Below the pieces are notes generated by a model that saw only the letters and a program-made list of their open reading frames with translations, was not told the origin of the DNA and searched no databases. The translations under genes were made by a program, and so were the position numbers. Of a DNA stretch of 26,428 bases, positions 7,780 to 16,495 are shown in pieces; positions within the stretch are counted from its first letter, which is position 1; each line of letters opens with the position of its first letter. The DNA is from an uncultured Roseburia sp. (lineage in GTDB: Bacteria > Bacillota > Clostridia > Lachnospirales > Lachnospiraceae): the NCBI GenBank assembly GCA_934309475.1, contig CAKRDK010000028.1, positions 1-26,428 of the forward strand, in the 5' to 3' direction.

Positions 7780-7839
7780 CATGAAATTGATATTTCTGTA
7801 CATGATTTTATATATCAAATTAGAAGCAATCTTTATAAT
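7780..7839 (+). promoter_or_regulatory. AraC-type operator and promoter of GH16
   Basis: CATGAAATTGATATTTCT at 7780-7797 is followed at 21 bases by a second CATG half-site (7801-7816). TATAAT at 7834-7839 starts 54 bases after the first CATG. The region between is shared with the divergent AraC promoter. Confidence 0.72.
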
Positions 7840-7883
7840 AAAGCCTGTTACCAAAATAACAGAATAAGAGAAGGGAGAATGAG

Positions 7884-10800
7884 ATGAAAAAAAGAGGAAG
7901 GGTAATGCTGGCAGCTATGGCAATTATGGTTGCAGCGGGGGTTGCTTCGGTGCCTGTATTTGCATCGGAGAATGTAGTAAAGAAGCCGGAGGTATCAATC
8001 AAAACAGAAAAAGAAGTATATCAGCAGGGGGAAGATATTGATGCGGTAATTGAGATACGCAATGTGACAGCAGGGGCGCTTGAGAATTTGAAACTGAGTG
8101 GAGATGTACCAAAGGGATACACGACAGAGAAAATGGAAGAAGATTCTAAAAAGTGGTATCGCGAAATATCAGAAATTCAGGCAGGAAAAACGGCAGAAGT
8201 ATCGGTATCGATAAAGTCAGATAAAAAAATTGAGGATGATGTAAAAGAGGAAGAAGAAAAAAAGCCAACAGAGCATAGTAAAGTGCAAAAAGAAACAGTT
8301 CATACAAGCACAGATAAAATGATAAATGCAGATAAAGATACAAGTACAAATGAAGTTATACAAACAAATGATGACAATAACATCATTTGCTGGATAATAT
8401 TGGGAATGTTTGGACTAGTTATATTTTCTCTTGCGATTCGAAAACAGAGAGGAAAAAGATTTTTGGCACTCTTTCTTGTGATTGCAGTTTCTGGTTTGCT
8501 TCAGACAACAGATATGCTTTCGGTCTATGCGTCCGAAAGTGAGGCAGAATGCAAGGTAGATGCTCAAAAAGAAATCATGGTAAATGGGGAAAAATTAACG
8601 TTATCTGTACAGGTAAGTTATAAGGAAAAACAGCAGGAAAAGGACGAGAATACACTTTCTTATGAGGGATATGAATTAAAATGGTCGGATGATTTTGAGG
8701 GAGATGCACTCAATTTAAATGACTGGAATATTGAGACACATGATCCGGGCTGGGTGAATAATGAGCTGCAGGAATATACCGATTCCTCCCAAAATATCTA
8801 CGTGAAAGACGGAAAGCTTGTGTTAAAACCTATCAAAACTGTGGATGAAACCGGAACAGTAAGATATACATCCGGAAGAGTGAATACACAGAATAAACAT
8901 GATTTTAAGTATGGGCTTTTTGAAGCAAAGGTAAAGGTTCCAAAAGGACAGGGATTTTTGCCTGCATTTTGGATGATGCCTACGAATGAGAATCTCTACG
9001 GACAATGGCCAAGATGTGGAGAAATTGATATTATGGAAGTTCTCGGAAATCAGACGAATACTTCTTATGGAACGATTCACTATGGTAATCCACATAGTGA
9101 GAGTCAGGGAAATTATACATTAGTGGATGGCGATTTCTCAGAAGAGTATCATGTGTTTAGCGCGGAGTGGGAACCTGGAAAAATAACATGGTATGTTGAT
9201 GGAAACAGAATTCATACAGAAAGTGACTGGTATTCTGCGACGGAGGGGCAGGGAGAAATTACGTATCCTGCACCATTTGACCAGCCTTTTTATATGATTT
9301 TGAATCTTGCAGTAGGTGGAAACTGGCCGGGAAATCCGGATGAGACAACGGATATTAATCAGGCTTCGTATTATATTGATTATGTAAAAGTATACCAAAA
9401 AGATTACTATGATGAAGATGTGCAGAAGCCGGAAAAAGAGGTGGTATTGCGTGAGCCGGATGCAAATGGAAATTATATAAATAATGGAGATTTCTCAGAA
9501 AAAGAAGACCTTACAGATGATACAAACTGGAAATTTCTTACAGCATTAGGTGGTGTGGCAGAGGCAGAAATAAAACAGAATGAAATTGAAATTGTGACGG
9601 AGAATGAGGGAACCGTAGATTACAGTGTACAATTAGTACAGGCAAATCTGCCAATGAAGCGTGGTGGAACCTACGAAGTTAAGTTCGATGCATATGCGGA
9701 CGAAGAAAGAACGATGAAAGTAGATGTATCAGCTCCGGAACGTTCGTATAAACGTTATCTTTCGGATACGAATGTTGCATTAACGACACAGAAGCAAACG
9801 TATTCCTATACGTTTGAGATGACGGATAAGGATGATGCAAATGGCAGACTAGAGTTTAATCTTGGTAAGGCAGGCTCTACGGCAACAGTCAGAATCAGCA
9901 ATGTTTCAGTGAAAAAAGTTAGTGAAAGAAATTTGGATGAAAATCAGGAAAAGACGGTTCGTGCAGATGGAAACTACGTTTATAATGGAAGCTTTCAGGA
10001 GGGAGAAAAGAGGTTAGGATATTGGGATATCAGTAATAATGTCGGGGCAGAAGTAAGTGTAACGAATGAAAATAATATCAGACGATTAAAAGTTGTGGCG
10101 CCGGAAGGCATTTCAGCGCAGAATCCGGTTATTATTTCACAGAGCGGACTGGCATTTTTAGAAAACAAAGATTATGCAGTAAGTTTTTTGGCGGAAGGAG
10201 ATGCTGGAAAACATGTGAAGGCAATGATAGCTGGGCAGGAATACCAGGCAGAATTAACTGGAAAAGAACAGAGTTATAACTACAAAATCACAACGAATAG
10301 TGACAATAAGGATATTGCATTTGAAATTGATGAGCCAGGAACATTTTATCTGGATGACATTCACATTGTAGAAGACAGCCTGATTAAAAATGGGGATTTC
10401 AGTGCAGGATTTGCAGGATATGATACTTACGTAGACAGTAGCATTGCCTCAGAAGTTTCTTATGTGGTAGACAGCCTGACGGAAAATAATGCGGCAGATT
10501 TTATAATTGGTAATACCGGAGATGCAGCATGGAAAATTCAGCTAAAACAGAATCATATAGAACTTGAAAATGGACAGTGGTATCGTCTGACATTAGATGC
10601 AAAATCAGATGTTGCGAGAAAAATCATGTTCGCAATTCAAAGAGATGGAAGTACGGATGATGATTGGACACCATATTCCGGTGAGAAAATTGTGGAACTT
10701 GGAAGTGAGTATCAGACATACGAACTTGCGTTTAAAATGAATCATGAGACGGACTTGAAATCCATTTTAAGTATTTCAATGGGAGCAGTTGATGGAGTTC

Positions 10801-11351
10801 AGATTACTCAGAAGCATCGTGTCTGTATCGACAATATTAAACTTGAAAAAATAGAGGAACCAGAAGTGCCAGAGCAGCCAGTCGGAGAGAATTTACTTAA
10901 AAATGGAGATTTTTTGAATGGAAATGTAAGTTGGGAGAATGTTGTAGCAGGAACAGGAATTGCAGATGTAGTCTTTGAAGATGGAAAAGCAGTATATGGA
11001 ATAACAAATGTTGGAGATGAGGATTGGAATGTGCAGTTAAAACAAAATGGAATCCTTCTTCAGCAAGGCGGCAATTATAAATTAACATTTCATGCAATGT
11101 CTACGGAGACGAGAACAGTGAAAGCTGCAATGCTGAGTGCATCTTATACCTGGTATGGTGGAAAGGATATTGTATTAGAGGCCGGAGTAGAAACAACAGT
11201 GGAGGTAGAGTTTCCGATGAATGGAGAAACAGATACAAATACAACGCTGGCTGTATCTATGGGGCAGATGAAGGATGAAACAGGTGGATTGATAGATACG
11301 CCGACATCGCAGATTACATTGTCGGAATTCTCTTTGAGCAGAGTTCAATAA
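7884..11351 (+). CDS. Secreted multidomain GH16 beta-glucanase with four CBM-like repeats
   Basis: The protein has 1155 residues. A signal peptide (1-28, ending V-F-A-S-E) is followed by a small beta-rich domain (about 32-110) and a charged linker. A hydrophobic pair comes next: about 165-185, a basic R-K-Q-R-G-K-R loop, then 193-212 ending V-Y-A-S-E, which looks like a second signal sequence. The GH16 catalytic domain spans about 245-515, with the nucleophile and acid/base in E-I-D-I-M-E at Glu380 and Glu385. The extra Met between them marks the laminarinase-type branch. Four repeats starting near residues 529, 696, 831 and 1002 each open with a N-G-D/S-F motif typical of CBM4/9-like domains. 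It should cut beta-1,3 or mixed-linkage glucan outside the cell. The C-terminus has no sortase motif. Confidence 0.9.
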   Translation: MKKRGRVMLAAMAIMVAAGVASVPVFASENVVKKPEVSIKTEKEVYQQGEDIDAVIEIRNVTAGALENLKLSGDVPKGYTTEKMEEDSKKWYREISEIQAGKTAEVSVSIKSDKKIEDDVKEEEEKKPTEHSKVQKETVHTSTDKMINADKDTSTNEVIQTNDDNNIICWIILGMFGLVIFSLAIRKQRGKRFLALFLVIAVSGLLQTTDMLSVYASESEAECKVDAQKEIMVNGEKLTLSVQVSYKEKQQEKDENTLSYEGYELKWSDDFEGDALNLNDWNIETHDPGWVNNELQEYTDSSQNIYVKDGKLVLKPIKTVDETGTVRYTSGRVNTQNKHDFKYGLFEAKVKVPKGQGFLPAFWMMPTNENLYGQWPRCGEIDIMEVLGNQTNTSYGTIHYGNPHSESQGNYTLVDGDFSEEYHVFSAEWEPGKITWYVDGNRIHTESDWYSATEGQGEITYPAPFDQPFYMILNLAVGGNWPGNPDETTDINQASYYIDYVKVYQKDYYDEDVQKPEKEVVLREPDANGNYINNGDFSEKEDLTDDTNWKFLTALGGVAEAEIKQNEIEIVTENEGTVDYSVQLVQANLPMKRGGTYEVKFDAYADEERTMKVDVSAPERSYKRYLSDTNVALTTQKQTYSYTFEMTDKDDANGRLEFNLGKAGSTATVRISNVSVKKVSERNLDENQEKTVRADGNYVYNGSFQEGEKRLGYWDISNNVGAEVSVTNENNIRRLKVVAPEGISAQNPVIISQSGLAFLENKDYAVSFLAEGDAGKHVKAMIAGQEYQAELTGKEQSYNYKITTNSDNKDIAFEIDEPGTFYLDDIHIVEDSLIKNGDFSAGFAGYDTYVDSSIASEVSYVVDSLTENNAADFIIGNTGDAAWKIQLKQNHIELENGQWYRLTLDAKSDVARKIMFAIQRDGSTDDDWTPYSGEKIVELGSEYQTYELAFKMNHETDLKSILSISMGAVDGVQITQKHRVCIDNIKLEKIEEPEVPEQPVGENLLKNGDFLNGNVSWENVVAGTGIADVVFEDGKAVYGITNVGDEDWNVQLKQNGILLQQGGNYKLTFHAMSTETRTVKAAMLSASYTWYGGKDIVLEAGVETTVEVEFPMNGETDTNTTLAVSMGQMKDETGGLIDTPTSQITLSEFSLSRVQ

Positions 11352-11360
11352 TAGTAAAGT

Positions 11361-11420
11361 CATGAAAATGATATTTTTAAGATAAAAATGATATGCTTTC
11401 GGAGGATGACTCGTTAATAT
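11361..11420 (+). promoter_or_regulatory. AraC-type operator and promoter of GH94-2
   Basis: CATGAAAATGATATTTTT at 11361-11378 is identical to the GH94-1 element. AAAATGATAT repeats at 11365-11374 and 11385-11394, exactly 20 bases apart. TAATAT at 11415-11420 starts 54 bases after the first CATG. Confidence 0.72.
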
Positions 11421-11434
11421 TAGGGAGTAAAAAG

Positions 11435-11467
11435 CTGTGCAGTGCTGTTAAAATACCGGCTGCACAG
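11435..11467 (+). repeat. Leader hairpin before GH94-2
   Basis: CTGTGCAG (11435-11442) pairs perfectly with CTGCACAG (11460-11467) in the untranslated leader, 28 bases before the start codon. No T run follows, so it is more likely an mRNA-stability or translation element than a terminator. Confidence 0.55.
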
Positions 11468-11495
11468 TTTGGCTAGTAAATTTTAGGAGGAAAAA

Positions 11496-13910
11496 ATGAA
11501 GTTTGGTTATTTTGATGATGAAAAACGTGAATATGTAATTACAAGACCGGATACGCCTGCTCCGTGGGCAAATTATCTTGGCTCACCGGAATATGGTGCT
11601 TTGATTTCGAATAATGCGGGAGGGTATAGTTTTGCAAAATCCGGTGCAAACGGCAGAATTTTACGTTATGTGTTTAATGATTTTGACCAGCCGGGACGTT
11701 ATATCTATATCCGCGACAATAAGAGCAAAGATTTTTGGTCTGCATCATGGCAGCCGGTGGGAAAAGATTTAGAGGAATACAAAAGTGAGTGCCATCATGG
11801 AACAGCCTATACAAAGATGCTGGCAGATTATAGTGGCATTCATACAGAGGCTCTTTATTATGTTCCACTAAATGAGGCATACGAGGTCTGGAATTTCACG
11901 GTCAGAAATGATTCTGCCGAGGAAAGAGAACTGAGTATCACCGGGTATGCGGAGTTTACTAACAACAGTAACTATGAACAGGATCAGGTGAACTTGCAGT
12001 ATTCCCAGTTTATCACCAGAACTGTTTTTGACGAAAACCGTATCCGTCAGATGATTCACGGGAATTTAGATGGGTTAGAGGAAGGAAAAGATGTTGATGA
12101 CAAAATCGTGGAAGAGAGATTCTTTGGCATGGCAGGAGCAGAGGTGTCATCTTATTGTGGAGACAAGGAAAGCTTTCTGGGAAAATATCATGGCTATGGA
12201 AATCCAGTTGGCGTCATTAATGGAGAACTTGGTGGTGAACTCAACTACAATGAAAACGGATGCGGAGCACTTACAACTGTAATTAAAATAAAGCCGGGTG
12301 AGGAGAAGAGTCTGGCGTTTGTTTTAGGAATGAAATATGACGGGGAAGCAAAAGGAATTTTAAAACGATACCAGTGCACGAAAGAGACTTGTGAAAAAGA
12401 ATTAGAAGAACTGATTACATACTGGCATGGAAAGCTTTCACATTTCCAGGTAAAAACACCAAGCCCTGAATTTGACACGATGATTAATACATGGAATGCC
12501 TACAATTGCTTTATGACATTTATCTGGTCAAGAGCTGCATCCTTTATCTACTGTGGTTTGCGAAATGGTTATGGATACCGTGATACCGTACAGGATATTC
12601 AAGGAGTAATTCATCTTGCACCAGAGATGGCAGTTGAGAAAATCCGTTTCATGCTGTCGGCGCAGGTAGACAATGGCGGAGGTCTTCCACTGGTGAAATT
12701 TACACATAATCCTGGACATGAAGATACGCCGGATGATGCTTCTTATGTAAAGGAGACAGGACATCCGGCATACCGTGCGGATGATGCACTTTGGTTGTTC
12801 CCGACAGTTTATAAGTATGTTTCCGAATCGGGAAATCTTGATTTTATGGATGAAGTGATTCCATTTGCAAATCAGGGGGAAGGAACTGTATATGAGCATT
12901 TGAAACGTGCGATTGATTTTTCCATGAATCATCTGGGTATACATGGAATGCCGGCTGGACTTTATGCGGATTGGAACGATTGTCTGCGACTGGGAAAGGA
13001 TGGAGAATCAACATTCGTGGCACTTCAGTTTTATCTTGCCATGACGATTTTGAAAAAGTTTGCGGAATATAAAAAGGATGATACTTACATAGGATATTTG
13101 GAGAAAAATCAGAAAAAATTAGGAGAAGTCATCGAAAAACTGTGCTGGAATGAAGACAGATTTATAAGAGGATTTACAGAAAGAGGGGAAGTAATTGGAA
13201 AACGTACAGATTCGGAAGCAAATATGTGGCTGAACCCTCAGAGCTGGTCTGTCATTAGTGGATTTGCAACGGATGAACAGGCGGATATTGCATTGAACGC
13301 AGTGTATGAGAAATTAAACACAGAATATGGTGCAATTTTAATGGATCCACCTTATCATGCGCATGCATTTGATGGTGCATTGGCAGTAATCTATAATGCA
13401 GGAACGAAGGAAAATGCAGGAATTTTTTCACAGTCACAGGGCTGGATTATTCTGGCAGAAGCATTGAGAGGACACGGAGACCGAGCATATATGTATTTCA
13501 AAGAAAATGCACCTGCTGCACAGAATGACAGGGCAGAGATTCGTAAATTAGAACCATATTGTTATGGACAGTTTACAGAGGGAAAAGCAAGTCCACATTT
13601 TGGACGCTCGCATGTGCATTGGCTGACTGGAACAGCATCTACCATTATGGTTGGATGTGTAGAAGGAATTTTAGGCATGCGTCCTGACTTTTATGGTTTG
13701 AGAATTGCTCCATCTATTCCTAGGGAATGGGAGAAATTTGAAATAGAAAAAGATTTCAGAGGAAAACATCTGCATATCGTTGTAAAAAATGAAGGACATG
13801 CAGAGTGCGGATACAAGAAACTTCTCTTAAATGGATTGGAAATGGAAGAGAATTATATTCCGGCAGAGCTGTTAAAAGAAGAGAATGAAATTGTGTTGCT
13901 TATGTCATAA
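11496..13910 (+). CDS. GH94 glycoside phosphorylase, cellobiose phosphorylase-like
   Basis: The protein has 804 residues and no signal peptide. The N-terminus M-K-F-G-Y-F-D-D-E-K-R-E-Y-V-I-T-R-P and G-G-Y-S-F are hallmarks of the cellobiose/chitobiose phosphorylase branch, and the length matches cellobiose phosphorylase. The catalytic-acid motif A-D-W-N-D is at residues 491-495. G-Y-R-D-T-V-Q-D and W-L-T-G-T-A-S mark the barrel and phosphate region. It should release glucose 1-phosphate from a beta-1,4-linked glucoside in the cytosol; the exact acceptor is inferred. An AGGAGG site precedes the ATG. It differs clearly in length and N-terminus from GH94-1, so this is not a recent duplication. 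Confidence 0.87.
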   Translation: MKFGYFDDEKREYVITRPDTPAPWANYLGSPEYGALISNNAGGYSFAKSGANGRILRYVFNDFDQPGRYIYIRDNKSKDFWSASWQPVGKDLEEYKSECHHGTAYTKMLADYSGIHTEALYYVPLNEAYEVWNFTVRNDSAEERELSITGYAEFTNNSNYEQDQVNLQYSQFITRTVFDENRIRQMIHGNLDGLEEGKDVDDKIVEERFFGMAGAEVSSYCGDKESFLGKYHGYGNPVGVINGELGGELNYNENGCGALTTVIKIKPGEEKSLAFVLGMKYDGEAKGILKRYQCTKETCEKELEELITYWHGKLSHFQVKTPSPEFDTMINTWNAYNCFMTFIWSRAASFIYCGLRNGYGYRDTVQDIQGVIHLAPEMAVEKIRFMLSAQVDNGGGLPLVKFTHNPGHEDTPDDASYVKETGHPAYRADDALWLFPTVYKYVSESGNLDFMDEVIPFANQGEGTVYEHLKRAIDFSMNHLGIHGMPAGLYADWNDCLRLGKDGESTFVALQFYLAMTILKKFAEYKKDDTYIGYLEKNQKKLGEVIEKLCWNEDRFIRGFTERGEVIGKRTDSEANMWLNPQSWSVISGFATDEQADIALNAVYEKLNTEYGAILMDPPYHAHAFDGALAVIYNAGTKENAGIFSQSQGWIILAEALRGHGDRAYMYFKENAPAAQNDRAEIRKLEPYCYGQFTEGKASPHFGRSHVHWLTGTASTIMVGCVEGILGMRPDFYGLRIAPSIPREWEKFEIEKDFRGKHLHIVVKNEGHAECGYKKLLLNGLEMEENYIPAELLKEENEIVLLMS

Positions 13911-13920
13911 AAGGTTATGA

Positions 13921-13981
13921 CATGAAAATGACATTTTTTCAATTGATCTTATATAAATCAGGCATCAGAAAACAATATAAT
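13921..13981 (+). promoter_or_regulatory. AraC-type operator and promoter of the transporter operon
   Basis: CATGAAAATGACATTTTTT at 13921-13939 matches the other three elements with one change in the shared 18 bases. TATAAT at 13976-13981 starts 55 bases after CATG. The second half TGATCTTATATA (13944-13955) lies at the same offset as TGATTTTATATA in the GH16 element. Confidence 0.72.
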
Positions 13982-14029
13982 AAGTGTGTAAGGAAAACAA
14001 ACCAAGTGTTTGAAAAGGAGGATTTTACA

Positions 14030-15391
14030 ATGAAAAAGAGAATGGTAAGTGCATTATTATGTCTTACAATGGCAGCGGGTATGTTGGCCGGATGTGGAAG
14101 CAAAGATACGAATTCCGGAACCGCTGGTGAAGGAAGTACACAGCAGGAAGCAAGTGAGGGAAAGGTGTTAAACATCTACTGCTGGAATGAGGAATTTAAA
14201 ACCCGAATCAAGGATCATTATGCAGGATATGAGGAAATTGATGCTACAACAGGAAAAATCGGGGATGTTGAAGTGAGATGGAATATAACACCAAATGATG
14301 ACAATGCATATCAGAACAATCTGGACGCCACACTTCTGAAACAGGATTCTGCGGCAGCAGATGACAAAATTGATATTTTCCTAGTGGAAGCAGACTATGC
14401 ATTGAAGTATGTTGACACAGATTATGCAATGCCAGTGCAGGATTTAGGAATCACAGAGGACGATCTTGCAAATCAGTATCAGTACACCAAGGATGTAGTA
14501 ACCGATTCTAACGGAGTATTAAAAGGTGTTTCATGGCAGGGATGTCCGGGTGCATTATTCTATAACAGGGAAGCAGCAAAGGATGTGTTTGGAACCGATG
14601 ATCCGGATGAAATCCAGCAGTATGTAAAAGACTGGGATACATTTGGAGAGACTGCGGCAACAGTGAAGGAAAAAGGATATCAGATGACATCTTCTGCAAA
14701 TGATACGTTCCGTGTATATTCAAACAATGTATCTTCAAAGTGGGTAGAAGACGGTAAGATTCAGGTAGATGATAATATTATGAAATGGGTTGATGACTCT
14801 AAGAAGATGGTAGATGCGGGATATACCTCAACCTATGATATGTGGGGAGATGACTGGAAGAAAGGATTCTATCCGGAAGGAAAAGTATTCTGCTATTTTG
14901 GACCGGCATGGCTGATTAATTTCTGCATGGCAGCAGACACAGAAGGAAGTATTGGAAATGAAGGCGGCTGGGGGGCTACAGAAGGACCTCAGGGATTTTT
15001 CTGGGGAGGTACATGGATCTGTGCTGCAACTGGCACCGATAATCAGGAACTTGTAAAAGATATTATGCTTCAGCTTACAACGAATGAAGACGTAATGATT
15101 GACATCGTAAAGAATGATGATGACTTTGTTAATAACAAGCCTGCCATGGAAAAAATGGCAGCTGATACAAGTTATCAGAGCGCTGTATTAGGTGGACAGA
15201 ACCCACTTAGCATTTACTGCGCAGGCGTTGACAGTCTGGATTTAAGCAACCTTTCTCCATATGATCTGGGTTGTACAGAGGAATTCCAGGGTGCAATGAA
15301 GAACTACTTTGAAGGCAATGCGACAAAAGAAGAGGCACTAGATATGTTCTACAAAGCAGTTGTGGAAAAATATCCAGAATTAACATATTAA
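14030..15391 (+). CDS. ABC transporter sugar-binding lipoprotein
   Basis: The protein has 453 residues, starting at the ATG with AAAGGAGG seven bases upstream; an in-frame ATG at 13922 lies inside the operator and is rejected. The N-terminus is a lipoprotein signal, M-K-K-R-M-V-S-A-L-L-C then M-L-A-G-C, with the lipid-modified cysteine followed by a Ser/Gly/Thr/Glu-rich tether. The rest resembles family 1 oligosaccharide-binding proteins, with many surface tryptophans suited to sugar stacking. It should capture glucan oligosaccharides released by GH16 and pass them to the two permeases. A strong hairpin just after the gene would keep its transcript more abundant than the permeases. Confidence 0.92.
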   Translation: MKKRMVSALLCLTMAAGMLAGCGSKDTNSGTAGEGSTQQEASEGKVLNIYCWNEEFKTRIKDHYAGYEEIDATTGKIGDVEVRWNITPNDDNAYQNNLDATLLKQDSAAADDKIDIFLVEADYALKYVDTDYAMPVQDLGITEDDLANQYQYTKDVVTDSNGVLKGVSWQGCPGALFYNREAAKDVFGTDDPDEIQQYVKDWDTFGETAATVKEKGYQMTSSANDTFRVYSNNVSSKWVEDGKIQVDDNIMKWVDDSKKMVDAGYTSTYDMWGDDWKKGFYPEGKVFCYFGPAWLINFCMAADTEGSIGNEGGWGATEGPQGFFWGGTWICAATGTDNQELVKDIMLQLTTNEDVMIDIVKNDDDFVNNKPAMEKMAADTSYQSAVLGGQNPLSIYCAGVDSLDLSNLSPYDLGCTEEFQGAMKNYFEGNATKEEALDMFYKAVVEKYPELTY

Positions 15392-15416
15392 TTTAATACA
15401 TAGAAATTTTTATTGG

Positions 15417-15465
15417 AAAAAAGCATGTCATGTCCGAAGAAACGGAGCGGGCATGACAGCTTTTT
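15417..15465 (+). terminator. Intercistronic hairpin after the binding-protein gene
   Basis: AAAAAGC pairs with GCTTTTT, and inside it GTCATGTCCG pairs with CGGGCATGAC, with a short bulge between the helices. The T5 tract is modest, so partial read-through into the permeases is expected. This ratio-setting layout is common in sugar ABC operons. Confidence 0.75.
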
Positions 15466-15578
15466 ACAATGGTACAGAGCTGACAGCAGGTTTTGCAATG
15501 ACATGGCAGAAGGTGCGGAAACACAGCAGATTTGCTGTGAACTCTGTACATACAGGGAAAGAAAGGGAGGCTAAGAAG

Positions 15579-16490
15579 ATGAAAAAGAGTGGAAAAGTAG
15601 TGAAATATAATAAATGGGGATATATTTTTTTACTCCCATTTATGGTTGTATTTATAATATTTCAGTTGATACCACTGTGTACTACAATTTATAACAGTTT
15701 TTTTGAAAACTATCGTTCCGGATTGTTACAAGTTGGACCTACATTCGTAGGATTTGAAAATTATCGCAAGCTATTTGCAGAAGGGGACATATGGGTATAT
15801 GCAAAAAATACACTGGTTATGTGGATTATGTGCTTTGTACCGCAGATTTTGTTGTCATTGCTTCTTGGGGCATGGTTTTCTGATGTGCGTTTAAAACTAA
15901 AAGGGTCACGTTTTTTTAAGACAGTGATTTATCTGCCGAATCTGATTATGGCATCAGCATTTGCAATGTTGTTTTTTACATTGTTCTCTGATGGTGGACC
16001 AATAAACTCAATGTTGATGCAGATAGGACTCATTCATGAACCATATAAATTTTTATCAAATGTCTGGAGCACAAGAGGACTGATTGCTTTTATGAACTGT
16101 CTGATGTGGTTTGGTAATACGACAATCCTGCTGATGGCAGGAATGATGGGGATTGATACTTCGTTGTTTGAGGCCGCAGAAGTGGATGGAGCGACATCCA
16201 CACAGGTGTTCTTTCAGATTACATTGCCATTGCTTCGCCCAATTTTAGTGTATGTAATGATTACATCACTAATTGGAGGATTACAGTTATTTGATGTACC
16301 ACAGATATTGACAAACGGAACAGGAGATCCGGTGCGCTCTTCTATGACACTGATTATGTTCCTGAATAAACATTTATATAGTAAGAATTATGGTATGTCT
16401 GGTGCGTTGTCCGTAATTCTGTTTATTATTACAGGAATTTTAAGTCTTGTTGTGTTTAAGATAAATGGAAACGGCACAAAGAAAGGGTGA
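15579..16490 (+). CDS. Sugar ABC transporter permease, MalF/UgpA-like
   Basis: The protein has 303 residues from the ATG at 15579, which has GGGAGG ahead of it; the earlier in-frame ATG at 15453 overlaps the hairpin and has no site. It has about six membrane segments, starting with Y-I-F-L-L-P-F-M-V-V-F-I-I-F. The EAA loop that contacts the ATPase reads E-A-A-E-V-D-G-A-T, then I-T-L-P-L-L-R-P. It pairs with the next permease. No ATPase gene is present in the locus, so a shared MsmK/MalK-type ATPase encoded elsewhere is presumed. Confidence 0.93.
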   Translation: MKKSGKVVKYNKWGYIFLLPFMVVFIIFQLIPLCTTIYNSFFENYRSGLLQVGPTFVGFENYRKLFAEGDIWVYAKNTLVMWIMCFVPQILLSLLLGAWFSDVRLKLKGSRFFKTVIYLPNLIMASAFAMLFFTLFSDGGPINSMLMQIGLIHEPYKFLSNVWSTRGLIAFMNCLMWFGNTTILLMAGMMGIDTSLFEAAEVDGATSTQVFFQITLPLLRPILVYVMITSLIGGLQLFDVPQILTNGTGDPVRSSMTLIMFLNKHLYSKNYGMSGALSVILFIITGILSLVVFKINGNGTKKG

Positions 16491-16495
16491 GTAAT

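Noticed and set aside
8146..8349. Minus-strand hydrophobic frame opposite the GH16 linker
   Set aside because: It is the complement of the Glu/Lys-rich linker, which gives Leu/Phe-rich antisense; no ribosome binding site was seen.
13922..14029. Upstream in-frame ATG extending the sugar-binding lipoprotein by 36 residues
   Set aside because: That ATG is part of the operator CATGAAAATG and lies before the -10 box; the ATG at 14030 has a strong ribosome binding site and a proper lipoprotein signal.
15453..15578. Upstream start for the first permease
   Set aside because: It overlaps the intercistronic hairpin and encodes a non-membrane, non-family segment; GGGAGG supports 15579.
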